In this document: positions 40,446-48,626 of the stretch, piece by piece | How the letters are laid out: every line of letters starts with the position of its first letter | Numbering within the stretch: the stretch's first letter is position 1 | DNA from: Methyloversatilis sp. XJ19-49 | Lineage (GTDB): Bacteria > Pseudomonadota > Gammaproteobacteria > Burkholderiales > Rhodocyclaceae | Assembly (NCBI RefSeq): GCF_024580145.1 | Contig: NZ_JANINI010000003.1 | Coordinates: forward strand, 62,001-126,000 | Direction of reading: 5' to 3' | DNA: 64,000 bases | Made by a program: the position numbers and the translations under genes | Notes under the pieces: generated by a model | Told to the model about the DNA's origin: nothing | The model's input: the letters and a program-made list of their open reading frames with translations, nothing else | Database searches by the model: none

Positions 40446-42386
40446 ATGACCTCAGACCGCCGCATTCTCGAACTGCTCGCGCCCGCGAAAAATGCCGATT
40501 TCGGCATCGAGGCGATCAACCACGGCGCCGATGCGGTGTATATCGGCGGGCCATCCTTCGGTGCGCGAAAGGGCGCCGACAACGAGGTTGCCGACATCGC
40601 GCGTCTGACGGCACACGCCCATCGTTTCCACGCGAAGGTGTTCGTCGCCTTCAACACCATCCTGCGCGACGACGAGCTGGAGCCGGCGCGGCAGACCATT
40701 CACCAGCTGTACGACGCTGGTGTCGATGCGCTGATCGTGCAGGACATGGGCCTGCTGGAAATGGAGCTGCCGCCGATCCAGCTGCACGCCAGCACGCAGA
40801 CCGACATCCGCGACGCGGCCAAGGCGCGCTTCCTGCAGGACGTCGGCTTTTCGCAGATCGTGCTGGCACGCGAGCTGACGCTGGAGCAGATCCGCGACAT
40901 CGCATCGAACACCTCATGTTCGCTTGAGTTCTTCGTGCACGGCGCGCTGTGCGTGGCGTTCAGCGGTCAGTGCTTCATCAGCCATGCGCACACTGCGCGC
41001 AGCGCCAACCGCGGCGAATGTTCGCAGGCCTGCCGTCTGCCCTACACGCTGACCGATGCCAGCGGCGCCGTCGTGGCGCATGACAGGCACCTGCTGTCGA
41101 TGAAGGACAACGACCAGAGCGCCAACCTGCGCGCGCTGATCGACGCCGGCATCAGTTCGTTCAAGATCGAGGGACGGCTGAAGGATCTGGCCTACGTGAA
41201 GAACATCACCGCCCATTACCGCACGCTGCTCGATGACATCCTGGATGACTTGCCGGCGCACCGGCGCGCATCCAGCGGCCGCTGCACCTTCTTCTTCACG
41301 CCGCAGCCGGAAAAGTCCTTCAACCGCGGCGCGACCGACTACTTCGTCAATGGCCGGCAGCACGGCATCGAAGCGTTCGAAGCCCCCGGCTTCGTCGGCG
41401 AGGAAGCCGCGACCGTGACCCGGGTTGCGGTCGACCACATCGAAGTCGAGTCGCAGGTCGACATCCACAACGGCGACGGTCTGAGCTATTTCGACAGCCA
41501 CCGCGAACTGCAGGGCCTGCGTATCAATACCGTGCACGGGAAGCAATTGTTCCCCAACGTCATGCCGGATGACCTGAGGCCGGGGCTGACGCTGTTCCGC
41601 AATCGGGATCAGGCGTTCGAGCGCGCGCTGGAGAAAAAGTCGAGCGAACGAAGGGTTGCGGTTGATCTGCGGTTTGCCGACACGCCGGATGGTTTTTCAT
41701 TGACGCTGACCGACGAGGACGGCTGTACGGTGCGGTCTGACATCACCCACGACAAGCAGTCGGCACGTGACGCGGAACGCGCGCTGAGTGGCATCCGCGA
41801 AGCCATCGCCAAGCTCGGCAACACGATGTTCGAAGCGCGCACGGTGACGCTGGACACGCAGCAGGCGTGGTTCCTGCCGGCGTCTGTGCTGAACGGCCTG
41901 CGCCGCGACGGCTGCGAAAAGCTGGAAGCGGCCCGCGTGAAGGCGCATGCACGACCGCTGCCGCTGGCGGCGGTCGAACCGCCCGTGCCATTTACCGACA
42001 CCGAACTGAGCTATCTCGCCAACGTGTACAACGAAAAGGCGCGCACCTTCTATCGGCGGCATGGCGTGCAGCTGATCGCCGACGCCTACGAGCTCAACCA
42101 CGAGCCGGGCGAGGTGTCGCTGATGATCACCAAGCACTGCCTGCGCTACAGCCACAACCTGTGTCCGAAGGAATTGAAGGACTACGACCTGCGTGGAATG
42201 GTGAAAGCGGAGCCGATGACGCTGATGAACGGCAACGACCGGCTCACCTTGCGCTTCGACTGCAAGAAGTGCGAAATGCATGTGGTCGGCAGCCTGCGCA
42301 AATCGGTGCCTCAGGCGCCGGCGATACCGGTGACCTTCCATCGCAGTGCGCCTGCCGGCGTCAAGGTGACGCGCAGCGCGAACTGA
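40446..42386 (+). CDS. rlhA: U32-family 23S rRNA C2501 hydroxylase RlhA
   Basis: A 646-residue peptidase-U32-family protein. The long form, with an extra C-terminal domain, and the sequence (ELLAPAKNADFG, ADAVYIGGP, VHGALCVAFSGQC, RGECSQACRLPY, MKDNDQ, SFKIEGR) match E. coli RlhA (YdcP), not the shorter TrhP (YegQ) or UbiU/V. RlhA is needed for 5-hydroxycytidine at position 2501 of 23S rRNA. Cysteines in GECSQAC and near the C-terminus (CKKCEMH) may hold an iron-sulfur cluster. It stands alone after a terminator. Confidence 0.9.
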   Translation: MTSDRRILELLAPAKNADFGIEAINHGADAVYIGGPSFGARKGADNEVADIARLTAHAHRFHAKVFVAFNTILRDDELEPARQTIHQLYDAGVDALIVQDMGLLEMELPPIQLHASTQTDIRDAAKARFLQDVGFSQIVLARELTLEQIRDIASNTSCSLEFFVHGALCVAFSGQCFISHAHTARSANRGECSQACRLPYTLTDASGAVVAHDRHLLSMKDNDQSANLRALIDAGISSFKIEGRLKDLAYVKNITAHYRTLLDDILDDLPAHRRASSGRCTFFFTPQPEKSFNRGATDYFVNGRQHGIEAFEAPGFVGEEAATVTRVAVDHIEVESQVDIHNGDGLSYFDSHRELQGLRINTVHGKQLFPNVMPDDLRPGLTLFRNRDQAFERALEKKSSERRVAVDLRFADTPDGFSLTLTDEDGCTVRSDITHDKQSARDAERALSGIREAIAKLGNTMFEARTVTLDTQQAWFLPASVLNGLRRDGCEKLEAARVKAHARPLPLAAVEPPVPFTDTELSYLANVYNEKARTFYRRHGVQLIADAYELNHEPGEVSLMITKHCLRYSHNLCPKELKDYDLRGMVKAEPMTLMNGNDRLTLRFDCKKCEMHVVGSLRKSVPQAPAIPVTFHRSAPAGVKVTRSAN

Positions 42387-42483
42387 AGTTTCAGCCGCCG
42401 ATGCCGCTGATGACGATGGATGCCGTGCGGCTCGCCGCGCGAAGGCATGCCGACCGTTCAACCGCCCGCCTGTCGATTCGAAC

Positions 42484-43215
42484 ATGAGCCCGAAACCGAA
42501 TTGCCCCTCCTGCCGCGTCCCGATGGACGTGCATACCTTCTCGCACCATGGTGGCGGGCCGCTCGAACTCGACATCTGCTACGCGTGCCAGGGCATCTGG
42601 TTCGATACGCACGAGAACCAGCAACTGTCGCCGGCATCGGTGAATGACCTGTTCAAGCAGCTGCACGAGCATCGCGACGTGCAGCGCAATCCGGTGGCGC
42701 CGGTAATGGCCTGCCCGCGCTGCGGCAGCAAGCTCGAGCATGGCTACGACATCGTGCGCAGCGGTCGCTACGCCACCAGTCGATGCCCGCATCGCCACGG
42801 CCGCTTCAGTACGTTTGCATCGTTCATGATCGAAAAAGGTTTCGTCCGGCAGCTTACCAAGTCGGAAATCCATGATCTGAGCAAGCGGGTCGGCGCCATC
42901 TACTGCACCGGCTGCGGCGCGCCGGTCGACATCCGCAAGGACCACGCCTGCCCGCATTGCCGGTCTGCGTTTTCGCTGATTGATCCCGATGCGGTGAAAA
43001 GCGCGCTCAACGGCTATCGTATCGCTGAAGAAAAGCGTGCAAATCGCGATCCGGAGGCGATTGCCGACGCGCTGATCGAGACCGAAAGGCGCGAACAGCA
43101 GGCGCGCCGCCCGGCACGTTCGTCGCGCGCCAACCCGGCGCTGGACGCCACGTCTCTCGATGTCGGCGATCTGGTGATGGCAGGCGTTTCACTGGTCTGG
43201 AAAATCCTCACATGA
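42484..43215 (+). CDS. TFIIB-type zinc-ribbon protein
   Basis: A 243-residue cytosolic protein with three zinc-ribbon-like Cys pairs: CPSCRVPMD with CYACQGIWFD (residues 7-38), CPRCGSKLEHGY with CPHRHGRF, and CTGCGAPVD with CPHCRSAFSL (about 140-165). The first pair fits the zf-TFIIB family found in many bacterial proteins of unknown role. A charged linker and a short hydrophobic tail (VMAGVSLVWKIL) follow. Its stop overlaps the glutathione transferase ATG (ATGA), so the two are translated together. The function is unknown. Confidence 0.75.
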   Translation: MSPKPNCPSCRVPMDVHTFSHHGGGPLELDICYACQGIWFDTHENQQLSPASVNDLFKQLHEHRDVQRNPVAPVMACPRCGSKLEHGYDIVRSGRYATSRCPHRHGRFSTFASFMIEKGFVRQLTKSEIHDLSKRVGAIYCTGCGAPVDIRKDHACPHCRSAFSLIDPDAVKSALNGYRIAEEKRANRDPEAIADALIETERREQQARRPARSSRANPALDATSLDVGDLVMAGVSLVWKILT

Positions 43216-43883
43216 TCACCGTCCATCATCTGGCGCATTCCCGTTCGCAGCGCGTGCTGTGGCTGCTTGAAGAGCTCGGACTCGACTACGAGGTGAAGCG
43301 CTACGAGCGCGATCCGGAAACGTCCTACGCGCCGCCGGAACTGCGCGCCGTGCACCCGCTGGGCAAGTCGCCGGTCATCACGGACGGTGATCAGGTCATC
43401 GCCGAATCGGGCGCCATCATCGAATACCTGGTCGAGGTGTATGGCGCAGGTCGGCTCAGGCCCGCGCCCGGCAGTGCAGATGCGCGCCGCTACACCTACT
43501 GGCTGCATTTTGCGGAGGGCTCCGCCATGCCGTACCAGCTGATGCATCTGGTGTTCCAGAAGGTGCGCAATGCGCCGGTGCCTTTCTTCATCAAGCCGGT
43601 GGCGCGCGGCCTGGCCGACCACGTGCTGAAAACCTTCGTGCAGCCGAACATCGAAGACCAGCTGCGCTTCATGGAATCGGAGCTGACGACGAGGCCGTGG
43701 TTTGCCGGCGACGCGTTCACCGCAGCCGACATCCAGATGAGCTTTCCGGTCGAGTCGGCAGCCAGGGGCGCCGGCCTCGGTGCGTCGCATCCGCGTCTGA
43801 CGGACTTTCTGTCGCGCGTCCACAGTCGCCCGGCCTGGCAGCGCGCGCGAGCGCGCGGCGGCCCCTACAGCTTCGCCGACTGA
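43212..43883 (+). CDS. glutathione S-transferase family protein
   Basis: A 223-residue transferase with an N-terminal thioredoxin-like domain (HSRSQRVLWLLEELGLDYEV; glutathione-binding GKSPVITDGDQVIAESGAIIEYL) and a helical C-terminal domain. The first-helix serine pair (HSRS) is the probable glutathione-activating site. It overlaps the zinc-ribbon gene by 4 bp at its start and a small membrane-protein gene on the opposite strand by 19 bp at its end. The substrate is unknown. Confidence 0.92.
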   Translation: MITVHHLAHSRSQRVLWLLEELGLDYEVKRYERDPETSYAPPELRAVHPLGKSPVITDGDQVIAESGAIIEYLVEVYGAGRLRPAPGSADARRYTYWLHFAEGSAMPYQLMHLVFQKVRNAPVPFFIKPVARGLADHVLKTFVQPNIEDQLRFMESELTTRPWFAGDAFTAADIQMSFPVESAARGAGLGASHPRLTDFLSRVHSRPAWQRARARGGPYSFAD

Positions 43884-44029
43884 TCGGCTTGCTTGGCGCG
43901 CGCTTCGTCCTCGTCCATGTGCCGCTTGAAGAAGCGGGCGAACCAGAAGCTCATGAAGAGGGTGAATGCGATGACCAGCAGGCTCATCAGTCCGTAGTCT
44001 GTGGATAGCAGATCAGTCAGGGCTTTCAT
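43865..44029 (-). CDS. DUF3149 small membrane protein
   Basis: A 54-residue protein: an N-terminal MKALTDLLSTDYGLMSLL, one hydrophobic helix (about residues 13-33) and a charged tail KRHMDEDEARAKQ. This is the DUF3149 pattern common in betaproteobacteria. GAGG precedes the ATG at normal spacing. Its last 19 bases run antisense through the 3' end of the glutathione transferase gene. The function is unknown. Confidence 0.8.
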   Translation of the reverse strand: MKALTDLLSTDYGLMSLLVIAFTLFMSFWFARFFKRHMDEDEARAKQADQSAKL

Positions 44030-44096
44030 GATGCAGACCTCGGTGGATGGTTGTCATCATTGGACCGCCGGGCCGACCGATGGGGACTGATTCAGG

Positions 44097-44693
44097 TCAA
44101 CCGGGCGCCTGTTTGCCGGCTACCCAGGACAGCAGGTCGCTCAGGAAGCGCCAGACACGTGGCAGCAGCCACAGCATGCACAGCAGGAATACGCCGAGGA
44201 AGCCGAGAAACACGATCGGATAGGCGAACGCCAGCCAAAGGCCGCCGACTGCAGCGCCGTCTTCACTGGTCGAGGCGATCAGATTGCTGACCGGTTCCGG
44301 CGAGGTATTGATGGCGATTCGGCTGCCCGCCTTCGTCAGATGCGTCCCTGCCGTCAGCGAGCCGCCGAGCAGGGCGCCTGCCAGCACGACCGGTGTGCTC
44401 TGGTCGGCGAGGGCCCATGCGGCGAGCAAGGCGCCGGCAGGAATGCGGATGAAGGTGTGCACGCCGTCCCACAGGCTGTCCAGCGCCGGAATCTTGTCCG
44501 CGAAGAATTCGATGCACAGCATCAGACCGGCCGCCGCGAGCACAAGCGGATGTTCGAGCGTGTCGAGGTCGCCGGGCAGATCGACCCAGCCCAGGCGACC
44601 GGCCAGTCCGGCGAGAAAGATCACCGCATACAGGCGCAGGCCACTGGCCCAGGCAAGGCCTGCGGCGGCGGCTATCGTGTCGATGGTGTCCAT
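44097..44693 (-). CDS. DUF4126 membrane protein
   Basis: A 198-residue polytopic protein with about five helices, starting MDTIDTIAAAAGLAWASGLRL and carrying IEFFADKIPALDSLWDGVHTFIRIPAG, the conserved DUF4126 core. The internal ATG, preceded by GGAA, gives the family-typical start; the frame extends 20 codons further without conserved sequence. The function is unknown. It is divergent from the MarR gene. Confidence 0.8.
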   Translation of the reverse strand: MDTIDTIAAAAGLAWASGLRLYAVIFLAGLAGRLGWVDLPGDLDTLEHPLVLAAAGLMLCIEFFADKIPALDSLWDGVHTFIRIPAGALLAAWALADQSTPVVLAGALLGGSLTAGTHLTKAGSRIAINTSPEPVSNLIASTSEDGAAVGGLWLAFAYPIVFLGFLGVFLLCMLWLLPRVWRFLSDLLSWVAGKQAPG

Positions 44694-44803
44694 GCGGTCG
44701 CTTTCCGGGTCGCAAGGCAACTGCGCGCAAAAGACGATCAACTTGCGCAGCATGCCTTCCCTTCAATCCTAGCCCAACATCGGGCCTGTCCTCCAGCTTG
44801 CCG

Positions 44804-44831
44804 TTGACAAGATAAGGCGCCTAACTATAAT
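44804..44831 (+). promoter_or_regulatory. consensus sigma-70 promoter of the marR gene
   Basis: TTGACA and TATAAT, both perfect consensus hexamers, are 16 bases apart. Between them lies the palindrome AGGCGCCT (44815-44822), a candidate self-operator. Transcription should begin around 44838-44839, leaving only three or four bases before the ATG at 44842. Confidence 0.8.
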
Positions 44832-44841
44832 GCAGCTAATC

Positions 44842-45345
44842 ATGCTTCAGCTCCGCGATCTCCCGACCCCTGACGTACTGCGCAAGTTTGCCGCCCGCTA
44901 TCCCGAAGCGGACGTCAGCGCTGTGGCGTCCTTTCTGACCCTGCTGCGTGTCGCGACCGAACTGTCGCAGGCGCTCGACGGATTTCTTGCACGCCACGGG
45001 CTGCTGCAGGGCCGCTGGTGGGTGCTCATCCTGTTGATGCGCGAGGAGGCATTCGAATCTTCGCCCTCGGCGCTGGCGCAGAAGGCCGGCGTCACGCGTG
45101 CCACGATGACCGGCCTGCTGGACGGGCTGGAGCGCGACGGGCTGGTGCAGCGCGTGTTCGATACCGCTGACCGGCGCCGCCTGACCGTTCGCCTGTTGCC
45201 GGCCGGGCAAGCCGTGCTCGATGCAGTCATGCCCGATTACTACCGCCGCGTGCGCACATTGATGGCCGGGCTCGATGAAGAACAGCGTGTTGCGCTGCAG
45301 GCGATGCTCGGCGTCGTGCAGTCCGGTACGGGCGCCTTTGCCTGA
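44842..45345 (+). CDS. MarR-family transcriptional regulator
   Basis: A 167-residue winged-helix repressor: dimer helices at both ends, a recognition region SPSALAQKAGVTRATMTGLLDGLERDGLVQR and the wing DTADRRRLTVRL. An ATG 12 bases upstream overlaps the TATAAT box and cannot lie in the transcript, so the second ATG is taken. No Shine-Dalgarno is visible, suggesting nearly leaderless translation. It probably controls the following SnoaL-like and EamA exporter genes and itself. Confidence 0.9.
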   Translation: MLQLRDLPTPDVLRKFAARYPEADVSAVASFLTLLRVATELSQALDGFLARHGLLQGRWWVLILLMREEAFESSPSALAQKAGVTRATMTGLLDGLERDGLVQRVFDTADRRRLTVRLLPAGQAVLDAVMPDYYRRVRTLMAGLDEEQRVALQAMLGVVQSGTGAFA

Positions 45346-45423
45346 ATTTTTTCGCCGCTCAAATTAGCCGGCAGATCATTTTTCCCCGACTCAATTTTTC
45401 AAGACTTTCCCAAGGAGATTCAC

Positions 45424-45801
45424 GTGACCCTGCAAGCCCTTCGAGCCGCCGTTGCCGACCTCAATCAGCGCTGGGACGCGGCCTTCAATCGTGGCGACGC
45501 CGCCGCACTGGCCGCGCTGTACGACGAGCAGGGCGCCGTGCTGCCTGCCGGCGGCAACGCCGCGCTGGGTTCGGCGCAGATCGAGGCGCTGTTCGCCGGT
45601 GCCATCGATCAGGGACTGCACAACCACCGCATCGAACAGCATGCGGTGATCGGCGACAGCGAAGTGGCCACGCAGCGTGGCCGCTGGAGCGCACAGGCCA
45701 ACGGCGAAGGCGGCCTGCAGACTTTCAGCGGCCACCTGACCATGGTCTACCGTCGCCAGCCGGACCGCAGCTGGCGCCTGATCACCCACATCTGGAACTG
45801 A
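45424..45801 (+). CDS. SnoaL/DUF4440-like protein
   Basis: A 125-residue single-domain protein of the NTF2-like fold (WDAAFNRGDAAALAALYDEQGAVLPAGG, HLTMVYRRQPDRSWRLITHIWN), typical of the DUF4440/SnoaL group, which includes ligand-binding and small isomerase-like proteins. A GTG start follows a clear AAGGAG. It lies between marR and the exporter gene, 7 bp before the latter. Its ligand is unknown. Confidence 0.82.
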   Translation: MTLQALRAAVADLNQRWDAAFNRGDAAALAALYDEQGAVLPAGGNAALGSAQIEALFAGAIDQGLHNHRIEQHAVIGDSEVATQRGRWSAQANGEGGLQTFSGHLTMVYRRQPDRSWRLITHIWN

Positions 45802-45808
45802 GGCGTCC

Positions 45809-46699
45809 GTGCTGCACAGCCCGTCCGCGCGCGCGCTGGCAGCCCTGATGCTGCTGGCCGTGATCTGGGGCTACAACTGGGTGGTCATGAAGATCGCGCT
45901 GGTCGACATCGGCCCCTTCCAGTTCGGCGCGCTGCGCACGCTTTTCGGTGCGCTGGTGCTGTTCGGCCTGGTGCTCGCGATGCGTCGTCCGGTGCGCATC
46001 GTCGAAATGCGCGCGGTGGCGTTGATGGGCCTGCTGCAGACGACCGGCTTCACCGGGCTGATCATTCTCGCGCTGGTCAGCGGCGGTGCAGGCAAGACGG
46101 CCGTGCTGGCCTACACCATGCCGTTCTGGGTGATGCTGCTGGCCTGGCCACTGCTTGGCGATCGCCTGCACGGCTGGCAGTGGCCGTCGGCTGTCGCCAC
46201 GCTGGTCGGCCTGCTGTGCATTCTTGATCCACTGCATCTGGCGGGTGACCTGCTGAGCAGCGTGCTGGCGACGCTGGCCGGCGTGTGCTGGGCGCTGGCG
46301 GTGATCGTCGCCAAAAGGCTGCAGGCCCGGGAGCCCGACCTCGATGTGCTGGCCATCGCCGCCTGGCAGTCCCTGATCGGTGCCGTACCGCTGGTCGTCG
46401 TGGCGCTGTGGTGGCCGGCCGAGCCGATCAACTGGACACCGTCACTGATCGGCGCGCTGCTCTACAACGTCGTGCCGGGCACCGTGATTGCGTGGCTGCT
46501 GTGGCTGTACGCGCTGCGCCGGCTGTCGGCCGGAACCACCAGCATGGTTTCGCTGGTGACGCCGGTCATCGGCGTACTGTCGGCCGCCTGGCAGCTCGGT
46601 GAGCGGCCCGGCACCGGCGAGCTGGCAGGCATGCTGCTGATCGGCATCGGCCTTCTGCTGCTGTCGGCCGAGGCATGGCGACGTGGCCGGGTGCACTGA
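45809..46699 (+). CDS. EamA-family drug/metabolite transporter
   Basis: A 296-residue inner-membrane protein with about ten helices in two EamA repeats (AVIWGYNWVVMKIAL in the first, ATLAGVCWALAVIVAKRL in the second). It exports or imports a small metabolite. It starts at a GTG 7 bp after the SnoaL-like gene and is probably under control of the upstream MarR regulator. The substrate is unknown. Confidence 0.9.
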   Translation: MLHSPSARALAALMLLAVIWGYNWVVMKIALVDIGPFQFGALRTLFGALVLFGLVLAMRRPVRIVEMRAVALMGLLQTTGFTGLIILALVSGGAGKTAVLAYTMPFWVMLLAWPLLGDRLHGWQWPSAVATLVGLLCILDPLHLAGDLLSSVLATLAGVCWALAVIVAKRLQAREPDLDVLAIAAWQSLIGAVPLVVVALWWPAEPINWTPSLIGALLYNVVPGTVIAWLLWLYALRRLSAGTTSMVSLVTPVIGVLSAAWQLGERPGTGELAGMLLIGIGLLLLSAEAWRRGRVH

Positions 46700-46810
46700 T
46701 TCCGGCGCTGGCTGCATCCGGATCAGGGATGCGCGGGTAGTGGACGCATGCGGGGCGCCTGACCGGGCCTCGCGCAGATGTTGTGTCCACAGCCAATCAG
46801 GAGTCCATCC

Positions 46811-47353
46811 ATGCAAAAGAAGATACTTGGCGCCGTTGTCGCCGGACTGATCATCGCCGGCTGCAGTCAGATGAGCGCACCGCCGCCGGTAGCGGCGTTG
46901 AACGACGGTCAGTTGCCGCTGCCGGCCGACTACCGGACCTGGCCGACCTTCCTCCACGCGGTGCAGCGCGAGGACGCGAAACAGATCCGCGACATCTACA
47001 TGAATCCGAAGGCGAAGAAGGCCGCACCGGGCGAGGCTTTTCCGCAGGGATCGACCTTTGTCATGGAGAACTGGTCGGTCAAGCTCGATGGCGCCGGCAA
47101 GCCGGTCAAGGGTGCCGACGGCAAGCTGGTGAAGGACAAGCTGGCCGCGGTGTTCGTCATGGGCAAGAACCCGGGCTGGGGCGCCGACGTACCCGCAGCG
47201 CAGAAGAACGGAGACTGGATCTACAGCGCGTTCAAGGGCACCGGCGAACTGAACGGCGAAGCAAAGTACGACACCTGTCGCACCTGTCACACGCCGTTGA
47301 AGGACAAGGACTACGTGTTCCGCTACGACGAGCACTTTGCTGCCGTGAAGTAG
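46811..47353 (+). CDS. cytochrome P460-family lipoprotein
   Basis: A 180-residue lipoprotein with lipobox IIAGCSQ (cysteine near residue 19) and one haem c site CRTCH at residues 156-160 near the C-terminus. The fold markers YRTWPTFLHAVQREDAKQIRDIYMN and FVMENW fit the cytochrome P460/P460-like family. Members oxidise hydroxylamine or detoxify NO, or act as c'-beta cytochromes. The ATG with AGGAG upstream was chosen. No linked nitrogen-oxide gene is present, so the job here is uncertain. Confidence 0.82.
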   Translation: MQKKILGAVVAGLIIAGCSQMSAPPPVAALNDGQLPLPADYRTWPTFLHAVQREDAKQIRDIYMNPKAKKAAPGEAFPQGSTFVMENWSVKLDGAGKPVKGADGKLVKDKLAAVFVMGKNPGWGADVPAAQKNGDWIYSAFKGTGELNGEAKYDTCRTCHTPLKDKDYVFRYDEHFAAVK

Positions 47354-47361
47354 GCAGGCGC

Positions 47362-47940
47362 TCAGCCGCCCAGGTCGATCCGGCCGACGCTGCGCAAACC
47401 GCCGCGCCGGTCGGGTTGCACCGCCACCGCCGCGCCCATGGCGAGGTTGTCACCGGTCAGTGCCAGGATGTTGACCTGGTGCGTCACCAGCGCCACCCGA
47501 CGCGATCCTTCCAGTGTTCCGAGCCAGCTGCGCAGCGCAGCGGTCTGGCGTTCGCGCGCGCTGCCGTCGTCGAAGAATGAATTCAGCGCCTCCAGCACCT
47601 CGACCGGATGACCGGGAAACATCAGCGATGCCGTATCGACGCAGCGGCACCAGCGGCTGCTGAACACCGCATCGAACACGACGCCCCGCTGCGCGAGCCA
47701 TATGCCCGCCCGTCGCGCCTGTTCGCGTCCGGCCGGTGACAGGTTGCGCTGCGAACTGCAGGCGTCGAGCCGGTAGCCCGGCGGATCGCCGATGCCCGGC
47801 TCGGTGGCTGCGTGGCGCATCAGCAGGGCGCAGCCCCCGTTTTGCAGTGCGAGCAGGGCAGGGGCCGGTGCATCCGGGTGCGCCCGTCCCGGGGCCAGCA
47901 GCGCCGCACCGGCAGCGAACGTGAAACGACGACGGTTCAT
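47362..47940 (-). CDS. histidine phosphatase-family protein, exported
   Basis: A 192-residue phosphoglycerate-mutase-like phosphatase with the catalytic histidine in LLMRHAATEPG (RHA instead of the usual RHG), a substrate arginine in FSSRWCRC and a second histidine in LVTHQVN. The N-terminus NRRRFTFAAGAALLAPG looks like a twin-arginine export signal. It is convergent with the P460 gene. The substrate is unknown. Confidence 0.83.
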   Translation of the reverse strand: MNRRRFTFAAGAALLAPGRAHPDAPAPALLALQNGGCALLMRHAATEPGIGDPPGYRLDACSSQRNLSPAGREQARRAGIWLAQRGVVFDAVFSSRWCRCVDTASLMFPGHPVEVLEALNSFFDDGSARERQTAALRSWLGTLEGSRRVALVTHQVNILALTGDNLAMGAAVAVQPDRRGGLRSVGRIDLGG

Positions 47941-48053
47941 GGCAGTATCGTGCCCGGTTGAGGCGTAAGGTATGGTTACTTCGACCGGTCACATCGCTCA
48001 GGTTCCATGAATGCCATGGCGTACGCAGCACAGCGGAAAACGGGGAGATCAGC

Positions 48054-48611
48054 ATGAAGCGATGGATGAATGCAGCCTTGTGCAGCCTGCTTGTCAGCAC
48101 GGCGGCGCACGCCGACGTGCTGACAGGTACGCGCACGATCACGCTCGGCAATGCGCAGGGCGAGCGGATCGTGATCGGTCAGATCACCTTCACGCCTGAA
48201 GCTGATGGCAAGTCGCGTTTCAGGATCGTGCTGGACGAAAAGCTGGGCGAGTATTTTCTGGCGATGCGGCCGTTCCGCTGCCTGACCGGCCCGAAGCAGC
48301 GCCTGTGCAATTTCCCGGTCGAGAATGAGGCACCGCTGGTCAGCCCGGCCGATCTGACGCCGCTCGAATACGCGCTGATGTTCATGCATACGCTGCCTGC
48401 CGCGCTGCACGTCAATCCATTCAACGGTGCCTACTACCGCATGAAGATCGATGGCGAGCGCATCGACGGGCGTCTGCATGATGTCGACATGGATCCGTTC
48501 ATCGCACCGACCAGCGTGCCGCTCGAACGCCGAAAGCGGCCGCTGCGCGACGAGGATCTGACCCTCGCGGACGAGCGCTCGCACTGGCTGCCGCAGCTCA
48601 CCATCGAGTGA
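48054..48611 (+). CDS. secreted protein of unknown function
   Basis: A 185-residue protein with a clear signal peptide (MKRWMNAALCSLLVSTAAHA) and a mature part of mixed beta-type sequence with two cysteines (RCLTGPKQRLC), possibly a disulfide. I recognise no domain. GGGGAGA precedes the ATG at good spacing. It lies between the divergent phosphatase gene and the convergent mmsA gene and appears to be a single-gene unit. Confidence 0.75.
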   Translation: MKRWMNAALCSLLVSTAAHADVLTGTRTITLGNAQGERIVIGQITFTPEADGKSRFRIVLDEKLGEYFLAMRPFRCLTGPKQRLCNFPVENEAPLVSPADLTPLEYALMFMHTLPAALHVNPFNGAYYRMKIDGERIDGRLHDVDMDPFIAPTSVPLERRKRPLRDEDLTLADERSHWLPQLTIE

Positions 48612-48626
48612 ACGCGGCTGCTCGGC

